NCBI RefSeq assembly: GCF_905404315.1
Contig: NC_066294.1
Coordinates: 7,651,501-7,715,500 of the forward strand
Direction: 5' to 3'
DNA: 64,000 bases
Source of the DNA: Leptidea sinapis
Taxonomy: Eukaryota; Arthropoda; Insecta; Lepidoptera; Pieridae
Under the pieces are notes generated by a model, which was given only the letters and a program-made list of their open reading frames with translations, searched no databases and had not been told where the DNA came from. Shown here piece by piece: positions 47,096 through 57,905 of this stretch (positions are counted from its first letter, which is position 1; every line of letters starts with the position of its first letter). The position numbers and the translations under genes are program-made.

Positions 47096-47477
47096 TAATT
47101 TAATTAAAAAAAAATGGGGTTAATTTCTTACACCGCACAGTGAGTTATTTGACCTCAAAACATGGCCAAAAATGTTTTATTCACCTATTCGATATAAAAT
47201 CGCTTACTGTGTTATAAAATTACAAAAAAAAATGGGATAATATGGAAAACTATCAAAATATGATAAATAATGTTCCTAACCAAAGAGCCAAAATGAAGTG
47301 TTTGTAAAACGTATTAAAAATAGCCAAAATAGTTGTGTGAGTAAATATCTAGTGCATAAATAGGTAATTAGTTGTGTGTACTGATGTCTTAAATATATAT
47401 CTACAACTATTTATTACGGGTGCATAAATTAATTAATGAGTAATGTGCTTATGTGTTTATTAAATTAAGTTTATTAA

Positions 47478-47612
47478 TTTCACTAGCTACGGCGCCCTTC
47501 AGACCGAAACACAATAATGCTTACACATTACTGCTTCACGGCAGAAATAGGCGCCGTTGTGGTACCCATAATCTAGACGGCATCCTGTGCAAAGGAGCCT
47601 CCAACTGGTATC
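47478..47612 (+). repeat. SINE-A 3' half
   Basis: CACTAGCTACGGCGCCCTTC to CCTCCAACTGGTA; nearly identical to 44632-44761, including the left breakpoint and the ATCTAGACGGCATCC variant. Confidence 0.75.
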
Positions 47613-48843
47613 AAGCTAGCACAGAATAAATATATTCATTCATTTCATATAATGCCAAAAGTTTAATATATAACAAGGTGTAAGCAGATCGGACAGAATA
47701 ACATTTACTCTTAAAGTAGTTTGATGTCTAGACAGGTTGTTATGTAAGATGATGTTGGCTCAAACAGCTAAAATATTTCATAAAACTTTGAAGAGCAGTA
47801 ATACGTCAGTGTCCAAATTTCTGTCTGAATAGCTGAATATAATTTATATCTCATAAAATGCTTGTAAATATTGAAGCATTCATGCACCAAAGTATTTATG
47901 CGACATAAGCTCCTTACGTAGTTTGAAAACGTTGAAATAAATATGAAAATAGTTTTTTCATTTGTCATACTCGGAAAGTAATGTTTTCTTGATCTGATTA
48001 TTGGGTGGAAATGCTGCTTTCCTCCATAGAGAGGGAAAATCTCATACAAATTACTTTCCACCTAAGGGCCGGAATGAACTTCAAAAATAGAACTGCTTTC
48101 AGCTGTGAAGAATTTTATGTAACAAAAACTAATTAAAAAAAGCTGCGGCCATGCGACTTTCTAAACAGCCAGTGTGAGCTTAGCGCAAACTTCTTTGAGC
48201 GGAATAAGCCGCAACAATTACGCGGAGAGTTCCATATTTTAAATTTAAAAAGTCGTCATAAATTGTCTTAATTTGACAATTAATTTTAAATAGGTACTAC
48301 TAATATTATGATTTAATATCAAATAAATAGTTTAGATAAACAACTAGTTTTATTTTCCTCATATTCGAAATGAAAAGTAAAGTGCTTAACACGGGTAAAA
48401 TAATCAATTCCTACTTTCGACCCTAGGTTAACAATCTACTATTTTTCCCACCTCGATGAATCTTTTAATCCCTGGTACGAGGGACAAAAGTGGCCGATTC
48501 TCTCCCGGAAAATCGACAAACAGCGACTAAAAGCTAGCTTTTCATCCAGGTGGGAAAAAAATCGTATTCGCACCACGTGAGATAAGAAGGACATTGCCAC
48601 CCACGATTGTCAATGTCCTACGTATCTGTCTATATTCCGCGGGTGAGAATGACCTACATTTCTCCCTAGGTGCGTGATATACTATTATCTTCTATCCTTC
48701 CCTTATGGTATGGCATCTTTATAGATGTGTGGTGATAAATCTACAGTGTTAATATTTGCATGGAGTTTATTGAAAGTTTTCCTCAAGCGAACTTAAGAAT
48801 GAACTACGATACGACATGAATAGTTGCAAAAAAGACTGCGTAC

Positions 48844-48942
48844 CTAATAAATCCTTCTTGTATTTCCACTGCTGGTGTTAGAGAGTCCATACTTGCCCAT
48901 GCATATAAATATAATTCGGCATTTGATGTCCTGGGTTCATTT
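48844..48942 (-). CDS. Possible internal exon, unidentified
   Basis: The minus strand is open for 33 codons (includes NAELYLYAWASMDSLTPAVE) between an acceptor-like CATCTAG and a donor GTACGC. A second frame is also open across part of it, so coding status is uncertain. Phase (1 base in, 2 out) does not join directly to the exon at 54471. No family recognised. Confidence 0.25.
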
Positions 48943-48964
48943 CTAGATGTCGCAGGTTGGGTAT

Positions 48965-49265
48965 ATAATATTGAACCTCAAAAAATACCACCCATTCGAA
49001 AAATGTATGAGAAGAACGGGTGCAAGAAACTCAGCAGGCTTCTTTGTTTTATAATTAAATTTCGTCAAAATATAATTAATTAAAATCAATACTAAATAGG
49101 CTGAGAGCAGTCGCTCTATTCCCAATCCTATCTAAACTCTATTCCCCACAGTATTAAAAAAGTCATTTATGTTATAAGTAATCTTTAACCACACAAACGT
49201 TTTTTAATAATACTTTTAAATTTCGTAATATATTTGTTTCGTAAATTTTCTGGGATCATGTTGTG
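48965..49265 (-). pseudogene. Non-LTR LINE C-terminus and 3' UTR
   Basis: Reverse-oriented relative of 22262-22790: the GGGTGCAAGAAACTCAGCAG 3' UTR block, then the LCGKGYY-type and FYNKIPEN-type codons near 49190-49260. Confidence 0.65.
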
Positions 49266-49439
49266 AAAGCATAATACAAAAATTAAAAATGTTAATAATA
49301 TGCTTTTGTTGCATCGACTTTCAAATATGTAACTGAATACTTTCGAAGTAGCGATACCTTCCTAGATTTTCATCTTATAACAAACATTTGTCATTTTTCT
49401 GAGACCAAAATACATAAAGGGTTGTAGCTTAGATAATTT

Positions 49440-50235
49440 GTAGTTTGACAACCGATAAAACAGTCCAGGAATATTAGTTCAGTGTGTAAGCTACATCATA
49501 CACTCGCGATTTGTATGCCACTTTGTGTTAGTGTGCGTGAATTGCTCAAAATAGAGGTTAGTTTTAAAGTCAATTTTATTTTGACGTTTTCACAAAGGTC
49601 ATGGTCTATCTAGAGGTATATATTATGATCTATAGGTTGTACTGCATGAAAGAAGAAGCTTATCGACTTTAGATCAGAAAATCTCTTGAAGATTAAATTC
49701 TTTTAACATGGAGTGACAGCAGTAGTTGACAGTTGTTTTCAGAAGTTCTAGTAAGCTACATTAAATACTCTACATCTTACATAATTTATAGGTCTAGATA
49801 GACCGTGAAAGCTATAAAAACGTCAAAAAATATCGGTGAACTGTTAACCTCTTTTTCCAGCCAATGCACGCACACCTAAACCAAAGTGACTGACGTATCG
49901 CGAGTGTAAGACGTAGCTGTCATGCACACTAAAGTACTAAACCTGGCTTTTTGTTATGCTTTGACTAACAGCGAGAGGCTCTATTTAGACCATAGTTTCT
50001 CAACCTTATTTTGCTCACCGCCTACTTGGAGAATATGTTTTCTTCTAGAGTATTTTCGTGTATTTTTTTGCCTTTTAAGACTATATTTTTTAATCTACCC
50101 ACGCCCCACCTGCGCCATCTCAATGCCCCCTAATTTTCTCTGGGTCTGCTACTGCCCCCCCGAATGTCTCAAACGCCCACAAGGGGGCGTTATCGCCCAC
50201 GTTGAGAACCTATGATTTAGACGTATAAATTATCT
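49440..50235. mobile_element. Foldback repeat containing a hAT-type insertion
   Basis: The arms 49440-49620 and 49792-49982 are inverted copies (CGCGAGTGTAAG/CACTCGCGAT, TCTAGATAGACC.TGA, GACGTTTT..AAAACGTC). The right arm continues after the insertion at 50223. A single-arm relative is at 20245. Confidence 0.65.
49991..50214. mobile_element. hAT-type MITE with 8 bp duplication
   Basis: 224 bp; ends CATAGTTTCTCAACC and GTTGAGAACCTATG are inverted (one mismatch); exact ATTTAGAC at 49983-49990 and 50215-50222. The related repeat at 20245-20465 has the unoccupied site (CTCTATCTAGTCGTATAAAT). Eight-base duplications and CA...GGTTCTCAAC ends are hallmarks of hAT elements. No transposase. Confidence 0.9.
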
Positions 50236-50579
50236 AAGTTTAACGTATTGCTAGATTACGTAAATTATCAGGGGTTTTATGACATTGCAGCATGGAGACT
50301 TCTTATGAAATCAGATCAAATCAAAAAAAAAATTATTTCGTAGGTAAATTAGATTACACTTGAATAATGTTTTTTTTATACAGCTCATTCGGAAGGCATA
50401 TTTCCTTAGAGAAGAACAAGCAAGAAACTCTAAGGTTGCTCTTTTTAAAACAGAATGGTTTTACAAGTTCGTATTATCAATTAAATTTACAATTACAATA
50501 TATGCAAAGTGATGCAACAAAAATACTCAAACGTCAATTACTAAATACCTAACACGAGTAAGTCAAAAAAATATAAATT

Positions 50580-50935
50580 AACTAGCTAACCCGACAGACG
50601 TTGTTCTGTAGATAGTAAAAAAAAATACTGTATTATAGGAATTTACCAATAATATTCATATCAATTCGTAAAAAATGCTCCCTGTTGTTATAATGAAATT
50701 GTTTCACAGCTAAACTGTCAAACCGTGCGTCACTAAATTCTCTCCTTGAAAATATGTCCATACAAAACAAATATTGAAAATAATTATGAGTCCCAATCGA
50801 AATAAAAACTATCCTATCTCTCAAGTTGGACCAAACTGCACTCCATGAAGTAATCCCCATTTAAATCCGTTCATTAGTTTAGGAGTCCATCGCGGACAAA
50901 CAACGTGTCACGTAATTTATATATATTAAGATAAG
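50580..50935 (+). mobile_element. Helitron-like non-autonomous element
   Basis: CTAGCTAACCCGACAGACG to TAATTTATATATATTAAGAT; near-identical in layout to 45998-46360. Confidence 0.7.
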
Positions 50936-51279
50936 TAAAAATGTTTTCCACTATACATTCCATTAATGATTAAATTAATGAAAGACATAATGTAACCAAA
51001 TATTAAAAGCCACAGTCATAAACTAGTCGAATAATATGTCAAAAGATCTGAGTCATAATATATCAAGGGCATATTCCATCGCGGGCAAAGTCACACCCAT
51101 TTCACTATTCGAAAAAATTGTGATTTTGTTCACTCTACATCATACTTAAGTAATGTTCCAAGAAGGTTAAGTGGCGTTTGAATTGGAAAGCGGGTGGAAA
51201 TGTTTGGTGGAGTTAGAAAATACCTTCAGACTATATCACGGCTTGTTCTTGAACTAGAAAATCTAATACGCTTATTTAA

Positions 51280-51722
51280 GGCGAAGAGTAAGCAGAAAAC
51301 ACGCAAACATGGTGTTTTTAGACAAGTTTTGTGGTGAAAGTATAGCATTTCGAGCTATGAACACTACTTAATCCTGTTACACATATCCTTAAGTATTATT
51401 TGTAGGTTGCTAATGCTTGCTGTTGGTCATAGTTAACACAGCCAAGCCTTTTTGAACTAACACTTTTCTTTGAAGTTAAACAAGTTTATTGGCATGGCGT
51501 GACGCATTTTTTTGGTACTTCTCTCAAAAAAGTTATTCTTATAGCTTGTACTTTTTTGTGTAGGTTCATTTATTCAGATAAGTAGTGAATAACGAGGATT
51601 GTAAGCATATAAACTGTTTTCCTCCCATGAATTTTGAAAATATTGGGTTTGTGACATATATAGCGGGCCGGCAGCCGTGAACTCATATCGCTCAAGGTCG
51701 CTGGCATTTATTTAGTGTCGCC
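51280..51722 (+). mobile_element. piggyBac-type MITE, copy 2
   Basis: 443 bp from GGCGAAGAGTAAGCAG to GGCATTTATTTAGTGTCGCC, exactly flanked by TTAA (51276-51279 and 51723-51726). Confidence 0.85.
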
Positions 51723-51829
51723 TTAACTAGGCTAAACCTAAATTTTCAATTCGATTTCATTATAATTATATTCAGTGAGGTAAGTTTGACATGTTGTAAC
51801 ATGATTGATGATGACTGGCCACTGCGCAC

Positions 51830-52215
51830 TGACCTGTATAAATATCACTGGACATGCTGTTCTATAAGTTTAACAGCAAATTTTTGTGTCTATTTGAAGC
51901 GCCACTCGCGAGCGTCCAGAGAACTAATTTTGACGTATGAAATTGACAAACGGCTGTGAAGGAACGTACCATTCTCTGAATTATTTTTACATTTTGAATT
52001 AATTTCGTTCGTTTTACATGTTAAAATATACTTCAAGAATCAACGCAAAAAATTGCACAGTTTTTTTATAACTATTTTCCTACCATCTATTTATGTTGTT
52101 GAGGTTGTCAACACTAGTTTTATTTCGCAGACTCTCGCTTCATGGCCAACAGCGCCAAAATGGCGAATATCAAACAAGCACAAAAGCACTTTGACATCGG
52201 CCAGTCCAGTGGTAT
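51830..52215 (+). repeat. Single arm of the 2204-3055 foldback family
   Basis: TGTATAAATATCACTGGACA, GCGCCACTCGCGAGCGTCCA, CTTCAAGAATCAACG, ATGGCCAACAGCGCCAAAAT; ends GCCAGTCCAGTGGTAT. Confidence 0.7.
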
Positions 52216-52487
52216 TAGTGGAGATCAGTGCTCATGCGTCAACTCGTCAGAGGGAGAGAGATGCTGCTTGTGGTGCCAGATCGACCTGTTATAGTTAATA
52301 AATCATTGTATTTGTTGGATGCAATTACTAATTGTGACAGTAATCACGACCATCATGTTCAAGAAGCATCCTTACACAAACAATGAGTTCAAGTAGAATT
52401 TGTTAAACATTACATTAGAAATAATACATCACACCAGAAAATACAAAAAACTTAAACAGTATATTACACCGGATAGTTATGATTATT

Positions 52488-52878
52488 AAGTACTAACTGA
52501 TGCCCGCGACTTCGTCTGCGTAGATAAAGGGTTTTTAAAAATAATAAGCAAGTTTGGAATTGAATATTTTCTCATGTCATATTCCAGTTCCGGTTCCCGT
52601 TTTCGCTCCCGTTCCCAACATATTAAATGAATCTTATTTCGAGGAAGATTGCTATAGCAAACTAAACCTACTATTGGTATAGTTATAGCTCATCGACGTG
52701 AATTTCAGTATTTCAGAAATCCCGTGGGAGCCATGGCTTTTTCCGGGATAAAATATAGCCTATGTCCTTTCTCAAACTCTAGTCTATCGCTGTACCAAAT
52801 TTCATCAAAATCTGTTCAGTAGCTCCGGCGTGAAAGCGGAACAAAATTTACATTCAAATTTATAATGCTAGTAGGGAT
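52488..52878 (+). mobile_element. Helitron-like non-autonomous element, complete
   Basis: CTGATGCCCGCGACTTCGTC start, TTTTTCCGGGATAAAATATA middle, TTTATAATGCTAGTAGGGAT end. Confidence 0.7.
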
Positions 52879-53049
52879 AACTGTAACTGGGCAATATTTC
52901 TCCTGCGAATCAGTTATTAAACTAAGTTTATCGACAACGGTTGTTTCATTTGTAACTACTTCACTTGGTGACCTCGTCACCAAATGGGATGCTCGTCATC
53001 GACGAAGTCTCCGGCCGCGGCGTTATGAAGTTACGTCAATAAAGCTATT

Positions 53050-53790
53050 ACTTTTTAACCGACTTTAAAAAAGGTGGAGGTTCTGAATTCGTCGGCATGT
53101 TTTATTTATGTTTGTTACCTCAGAACTATCGACTGGGTGAACCGATTTTTCTCATTCTTTTTTTATCTTAAAGCTGATGCTTCCCGTGTGGTCCCATTGT
53201 AATTTTATTGTCGTAGTCGAATATGATGATCAATGGAACTCCTTAACGACTTACAGTAAGGGTGAGATATGTGCCAAAATTTCTAAATGTGTGTAATCAA
53301 ATTGCAATGCGTTCATTGCTGAATTTCATTATTTAGTGAATCTAGACAAATTTAGACAAAATATTGGTGTAGTGTACATCAGATTCACTAAAAATCTAAC
53401 AATAATATACAATTATTAACTATTCCAAAACAATAAATATCATATGCACTAAAAAGTATAAAAATAATTGCTTATTTTTAGACAATTTAATTAACTAATC
53501 CATTTATATAAAAGTTACGATTATTGTTATTTTTGGAGTCGGTGTCAGCCAAGGTAGTTTTGTAACTACATACATAGTTACAGGTGAGATGTGCTTGAGT
53601 CGCACGCGCGACGTGACCGGCGAGAGAGGGGCCGCGGCGGGAGGACACCGATTCAAAAATAATAATAATCGTAACTAGAATTAAATTAATTATGTCTAAG
53701 AATACGCAATTATTTTTATATTAATTTAGAGCAAATTATATCTTTTGTTTTTGGAATAGTGATTTTGAAGTCAGTTGTTTTTTTGTTAAT
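53050..53790. mobile_element. Foldback repeat with GC-rich core
   Basis: 53424-53765 folds back on itself: TATTCCAAAACAATAAATAT, AAAAATAATTGC, GTTACGATTATTGTTATTTT, GGAGTCGGTGTC and complements. The loop (53550-53640) is rich in CG dinucleotides (GAGTCGCACGCGCGACGTGA). Upstream, 53060-53100 has the CGACTTTAAAAAAGG..GGTTCTGAATTCGTC end common in Lepidoptera. Confidence 0.6.
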
Positions 53791-53861
53791 TTTTTTTATC
53801 GTTAAAATAACGTACAAAAATTTGAGTACTAGTTATACAAATACAGAGTTTTTTATATCAT

Positions 53862-54262
53862 ACTAGCTGACCTAGCAAACGTTGTATTGCCATATAAAGA
53901 AATATAAAATAGATGACGACCGATTCTCAGACCTACCCAATATTAAAACGTACATAAAATGTATCATAATATTACAATAATTATTATATTCCCGAGTAAG
54001 TAAGATAGATAATATAAAGATTCTAATTAGTTATTCATTTTGAACTATTCTTTCAATTAAATTCAAACGACGGGGGACACATTAAAGGAAAAACAAAATT
54101 GTTGTTTTTATTTAATTCTGAGCATTTTCCTATTTATTCACCTTTTAAACCTTCTCTGGACTTCCACAAATAATTCAAGACCAAATTTACCCAAATTCGT
54201 CCAGCCGTTCTCGAGTTTTAGCGAGACTAACGAACAGCAATTCATTTTTATATATGTCGATT
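53862..54262 (+). mobile_element. Helitron-like non-autonomous element
   Basis: ACTAGCTGACCTAGCAAACG start, TCTCAGACCTACCCAATATT, CGTCCAGCCGTTCTCGAGTT. Confidence 0.6.
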
Positions 54263-54470
54263 ACATAGTAGGTATAAATAACTGTATATTTGTTATGCAT
54301 ATTCATATTTTCTTTTTTGTAAAAGCCCAACAAGAAGAAAATGGGGCCGTTATGTTTTCAAGCATGTCCAATTCATGACGTTCCCAGCTGGTTGCAATAA
54401 ACCTTTCAGGAAAACCTAAAAGCAACATGAATAATGTATTAACTTTGATAAAAACTTTTCGGGTACTTAC

Positions 54471-54638
54471 GATTTTTGTGTTGAGATGCAAAAGCTCTCG
54501 CTCGGTGACCCGACGCCGTGCCGTCTCCATCTGTTGCTGTCTGTACTGGTTATACTTATAGAGCAAATACATTCCGGGCAGGGCTAACACCACGAATGGG
54601 CGAATCAGGCTGGAGGATGAAGGCGTTCGTTGCGGCAT
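54471..54638 (-). CDS. First coding exon of a small single-pass membrane protein
   Basis: The ATG at 54638 (GGGAAGATGCCG) opens 56 codons ending at a perfect donor GTAAGT, phase 0. After MPQRTPSSSSLIR comes one hydrophobic span (about residues 14-27, PFVVLALPGMYLLY). A basic, charged stretch follows (KYNQYRQQQMETARRRVTER) that could start a coiled coil. This is the layout of a small signal-anchor or mitochondrial inner-membrane protein. I do not recognise the family. A good acceptor (ATTTGTTTCAG) at about 54875 suggests the exon includes ~235 bp of 5' UTR and that a further 5' UTR exon lies upstream. The next coding exon was not found with confidence. Confidence 0.6.
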
Positions 54639-54875
54639 CTTCCCAACATTATCCAACCACTTTGACTTGACCACACATTTCCTTGATTTACTATGCTGAC
54701 TGTACTTATACGCACTATCTCTAGCACTACTCCTACTAAATATGGAAGAATTGAATCTAATTTAGCACTTATTGTCCTAATTTTAAATATGGGGTTTCTA
54801 AATTGAAATTTATTGCTTTTTAATAGACCTTATTTACATCGCGCGTGTTTTTCATTTCACTTTCAACCGCAATCT

Positions 54876-55490
54876 GAAACAAATGAAAAAAAATTGTTAA
54901 CACTAATATTATATTAAAATATCAATATTGAAGAAAAAACAGTCATGCAAACTGTATATTCATGAATACGTAAAATAAGAATTAGGTTTATTGAAAACAA
55001 TTTAAAAAAAACAACACAAACAAAATATTTTAATACTTAGTAGACGATAGAGGGGACGCTACGAAGCATGACACAAAGAGGAGACCACATACACATTTAC
55101 CTCTATCGTCTCGCTTTTTCGTTTCATCTAGTTTCAAAGCGCAACGATTCTAAATAAGTTTCACTTCAATATTGTATGTAGGTAGTAGTGAATAATAAAA
55201 TCAGTTCAAAACAAATCGGTGATCTCAAGTTCACTCTGGTAAGACTAAATTAATTCGAATGAATAATTCAAACAAAATACGACACAGCAAAAGCGTCTGT
55301 TAGGATAATTCGAGAACAATAATTTATTCATTTTGACATATAATTTCGATCCTAAAAATATATTGATAAGGCTGGTGATAAGTTTAGTGTGTTTTTGACT
55401 TTAAATCAGAAATTAAGTAAAAGTAAAAAGCAGATATAAGAAGTTAACTTAAGCTATTCATAGGATACGCAACTCGACATCTACTATAGC
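54876..55490. other. Unassigned, upstream of the small membrane-protein exon
   Basis: Probable first intron or promoter region of the gene at 54471. Two inverted blocks, AGACGATAGAGG (about 55043) and CCTCTATCGTCT (about 55101), are the only notable structure. Confidence 0.4.
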
Positions 55491-55493
55491 CTC

Positions 55494-55690
55494 ATCATCA
55501 TCATCAGCCGGAAGACGTCTACTGCTAGACAAAGACCTCCACCAAAGATTGCCATGACGATCGCTCCTGTGCTGCCCTCATCCAACGTATTCCGGCGATC
55601 TTGACCAGACCGTCGGTCCATCTTTTGGGGGGCCTACCAACACTACGGTATCCGTAGTACGTGGTCGCTATTCGAGGATTTTACTACCCC
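55494..55690 (-). pseudogene. RTE LINE 3' end
   Basis: AGCCGGAAGACGTCTACTGC through TCCAACGTATTCCGGCGATC to CGTGGTCGCTATTCGAGGAT; ~200 bp. Confidence 0.75.
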
Positions 55691-55872
55691 AATTGGGACG
55701 AGAACTTTACTTTATAGCCCATTTTGCGTGAAAGACCACCCGGGTTTCAAGACCTTATAAGCCCGATGTGATTTGTTCAATTTTACACACAACCCTTGAA
55801 TACCTTTGTAAGGTTTCCTTCACGCAAGAGCGTTAAATAAATATAATAAAAAAATAAATAAATAATATTTAA

Positions 55873-57205
55873 ACATATATAAAAAAGGTCTTAAAATATA
55901 CTTATGTATTGCAAAAGTTATACGTTTTTCAACCATCACTTCAGTAAAGGTTGCGATTTAACGAGAAGTAATATTTACAGCTTCATGATTTCACAAGTAT
56001 ATTTTTAATGACAATCTATGTGAAGCGATGCAACAAAAATAAATAAATAACGGTATTATCCTTACTAATCCTTTACTAATAATCGTGTATAGTTTAGAGT
56101 AGACACTGGGGGCATCGGCTAACTTTAGCAATAAAAAACATGTTAAAGTACTGGTTAAGCAAAAAATGTGTTGCACCATTTGACAATTTTTAGATGACGT
56201 CATAACTTTAACTGTTAACCGTAACCGTCCATTAAATATAACGTCCGTTAAATAGCTAAATAGCGACCTCAATAGTTTCGATAATTTACTTTTTAAATTT
56301 AAATTTAGAACACATATAAAAAAGGTCTTAAAATATACTTATGTATTGCAAAAGTTATACGTTTTTCAACCATCACTTCAGTAAAGGTTGCAATTTAACG
56401 AGAAGTAATATTTACAGCTTCATGATTTCACAAGTATATTTTAATAACAATCTATGTGAAGCGATGCAACAAAAATAAATAAATAACGGTATTATCCTTA
56501 CTAATCCTTTACTAATAACCGTATGTAGTTTAGAGTAGACACTGGGTGGCATCGACTAACTTTAGCAATAAAAAACATGTTAAAGTACTGGTTAAGCAAA
56601 AAATGTGTTGCACCATTTGACAATGTTTAGATGACGTCATAACTTTAACTGTTAACCGTAACCGTCCATTCTTCGACGGTTAAAATTCTTAAAGTTAAAT
56701 AGCTAAATAGCGACCTCAATAGTTTCGATAATTTACTTTTTAAATTTAAATTTAAAACACATATAAAAAAGGTCTTAAATAATACTTATGTATTGCAAAA
56801 GTTATACGTCACTTCAGTAAAGGTTGCGATTTAACGAGAAGAAATATTTACAGCTTCATGATTTCACAAGCATATTTTTAATGACAATCTATCTGAAGCG
56901 ATGCAACAAAAATAAATAAATAATGGTATTATCCTTATTAATCCTTTACTAATAACCGTATGTAGTCTAAGCACAGTTGACACGGTAGCATCGATTAACT
57001 TTAGCAATAAAAAAAACATGTTAAAGTACCGGCTAAGCAAAAAATGTGTTGCACCATTTGACAATTTTTAGCTGATGTCATAACTTTAACTGTTAAGCGT
57101 AACCGTCTAGAAAGTTAAAGTTAAATAGCTAAAAAGTGACCTGTCAATAGTTTCAAATAAATATTCGATGTTGACTTCATATTTTACTTTTTAAATTTAA
57201 CTTTA
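55873..57205. repeat. Three-copy tandem duplication, ~440 bp period
   Basis: Copies start near 55873, 56312 and 56757 with ACATATAAAAAAGGTCTTAA and share GTTGC.ATTTAACGAGAAG, AGCGATGCAACAAAAATAAA, ACTAACTTTAGCAATAAAAA and GATGACGTCATAACTTTAAC. Copies 1 and 2 are the most alike. The third extends into further sequence shared with 26260-26445. Confidence 0.85.
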
Positions 57206-57433
57206 ACTATGCCAAGGAATATATTGATTGGATGCACTACATTCCGCAGTTTATGTTGTAGACAGCGTTACTGTTAACGTTTAATTTGACTTAAACCTTA
57301 ACTATAACAGCTAATATGATGCAACACAGCCTTAATTATTATTGTTATATTAATTTTAATGGTCATGTAAATTGTATTTTTCGTATTGTATATGCACATG
57401 TATTCAGTTTATTTTTTCTGCTCACTAGAGCAG

Positions 57434-57469
57434 AAATGCAGGTGTTAGTACTAACTAACACCTGCATTT
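57434..57469. repeat. 16 bp perfect inverted repeat
   Basis: AAATGCAGGTGTTAGT and its complement around ACTA, between the tandem array and a LINE fragment. Confidence 0.85.
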
Positions 57470-57489
57470 TAAAGGTGTTGGCTTAGCGA

Positions 57490-57905
57490 GCCTAGCCAAA
57501 TAAAAAGGCATTTATTTTCTCAAAATTGATTCCTTTAGAATTATTTTTGATGTCATTTCTAATATACTAGATATTACTACCGCTTCGGAAACAAATGGCG
57601 CTCTGAGAGAGAAGAAGCGGCAAGAAACTCTCCCAGCATTATCTGTTTGCGCTCCTTTCAATAAAAATATACAATATTGTACACTCATTTCAATCGCTAT
57701 AAAATAATCACAATCTAGACCCAGGCTGTCCGATCATTTAGATATTCAGCTGTGGAGTAATAGGATTTACGACAGAGCCATTTTTTTTATAAAACATTTC
57801 AATTTATTTATAGATAATGCCTGAACAGTGGCTGGGACTTTATTATAGAAGTGTATAGATTTAGTCTTAAAGCTATTATGTATCTTATGAAGCCTACTAG
57901 AATTA
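57490..57905 (-). pseudogene. LINE C-terminus and 3' UTR
   Basis: From 57905 down: LHKIHNSFKTKSIHFYNKVP, ATVQALSINKLKCFIKK, a frameshift, then YSTAEYLNDRTAWV and stop. The 3' UTR ends at AAAAGGCATTTATTTTCTCA (reverse). Confidence 0.75.

Larger units (their letters stand above)
45229..48727. mobile_element. ~3.5 kb structure bounded by inverted duplications
   Basis: The left arm 45229-45636 and right arm 47855-48727 are inverted copies: TCTATAAAGATGCCATACCA, ACGCACCTAGGGAGAAATGT, GACATTGACAATCGCGGGTG, and GGAGCTTATGTC..AATGCTTCAA. The right arm carries an extra ~475 bp (47962-48437). Each arm has a smaller foldback (45416-45556 and 48438-48560; CCCACCTGGATGAAAA). The 2.2 kb between arms holds SINE-A and Helitron-like copies and no ORF. 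It reads as a decayed large-TIR transposon or an inverted segmental duplication. Confidence 0.6.
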
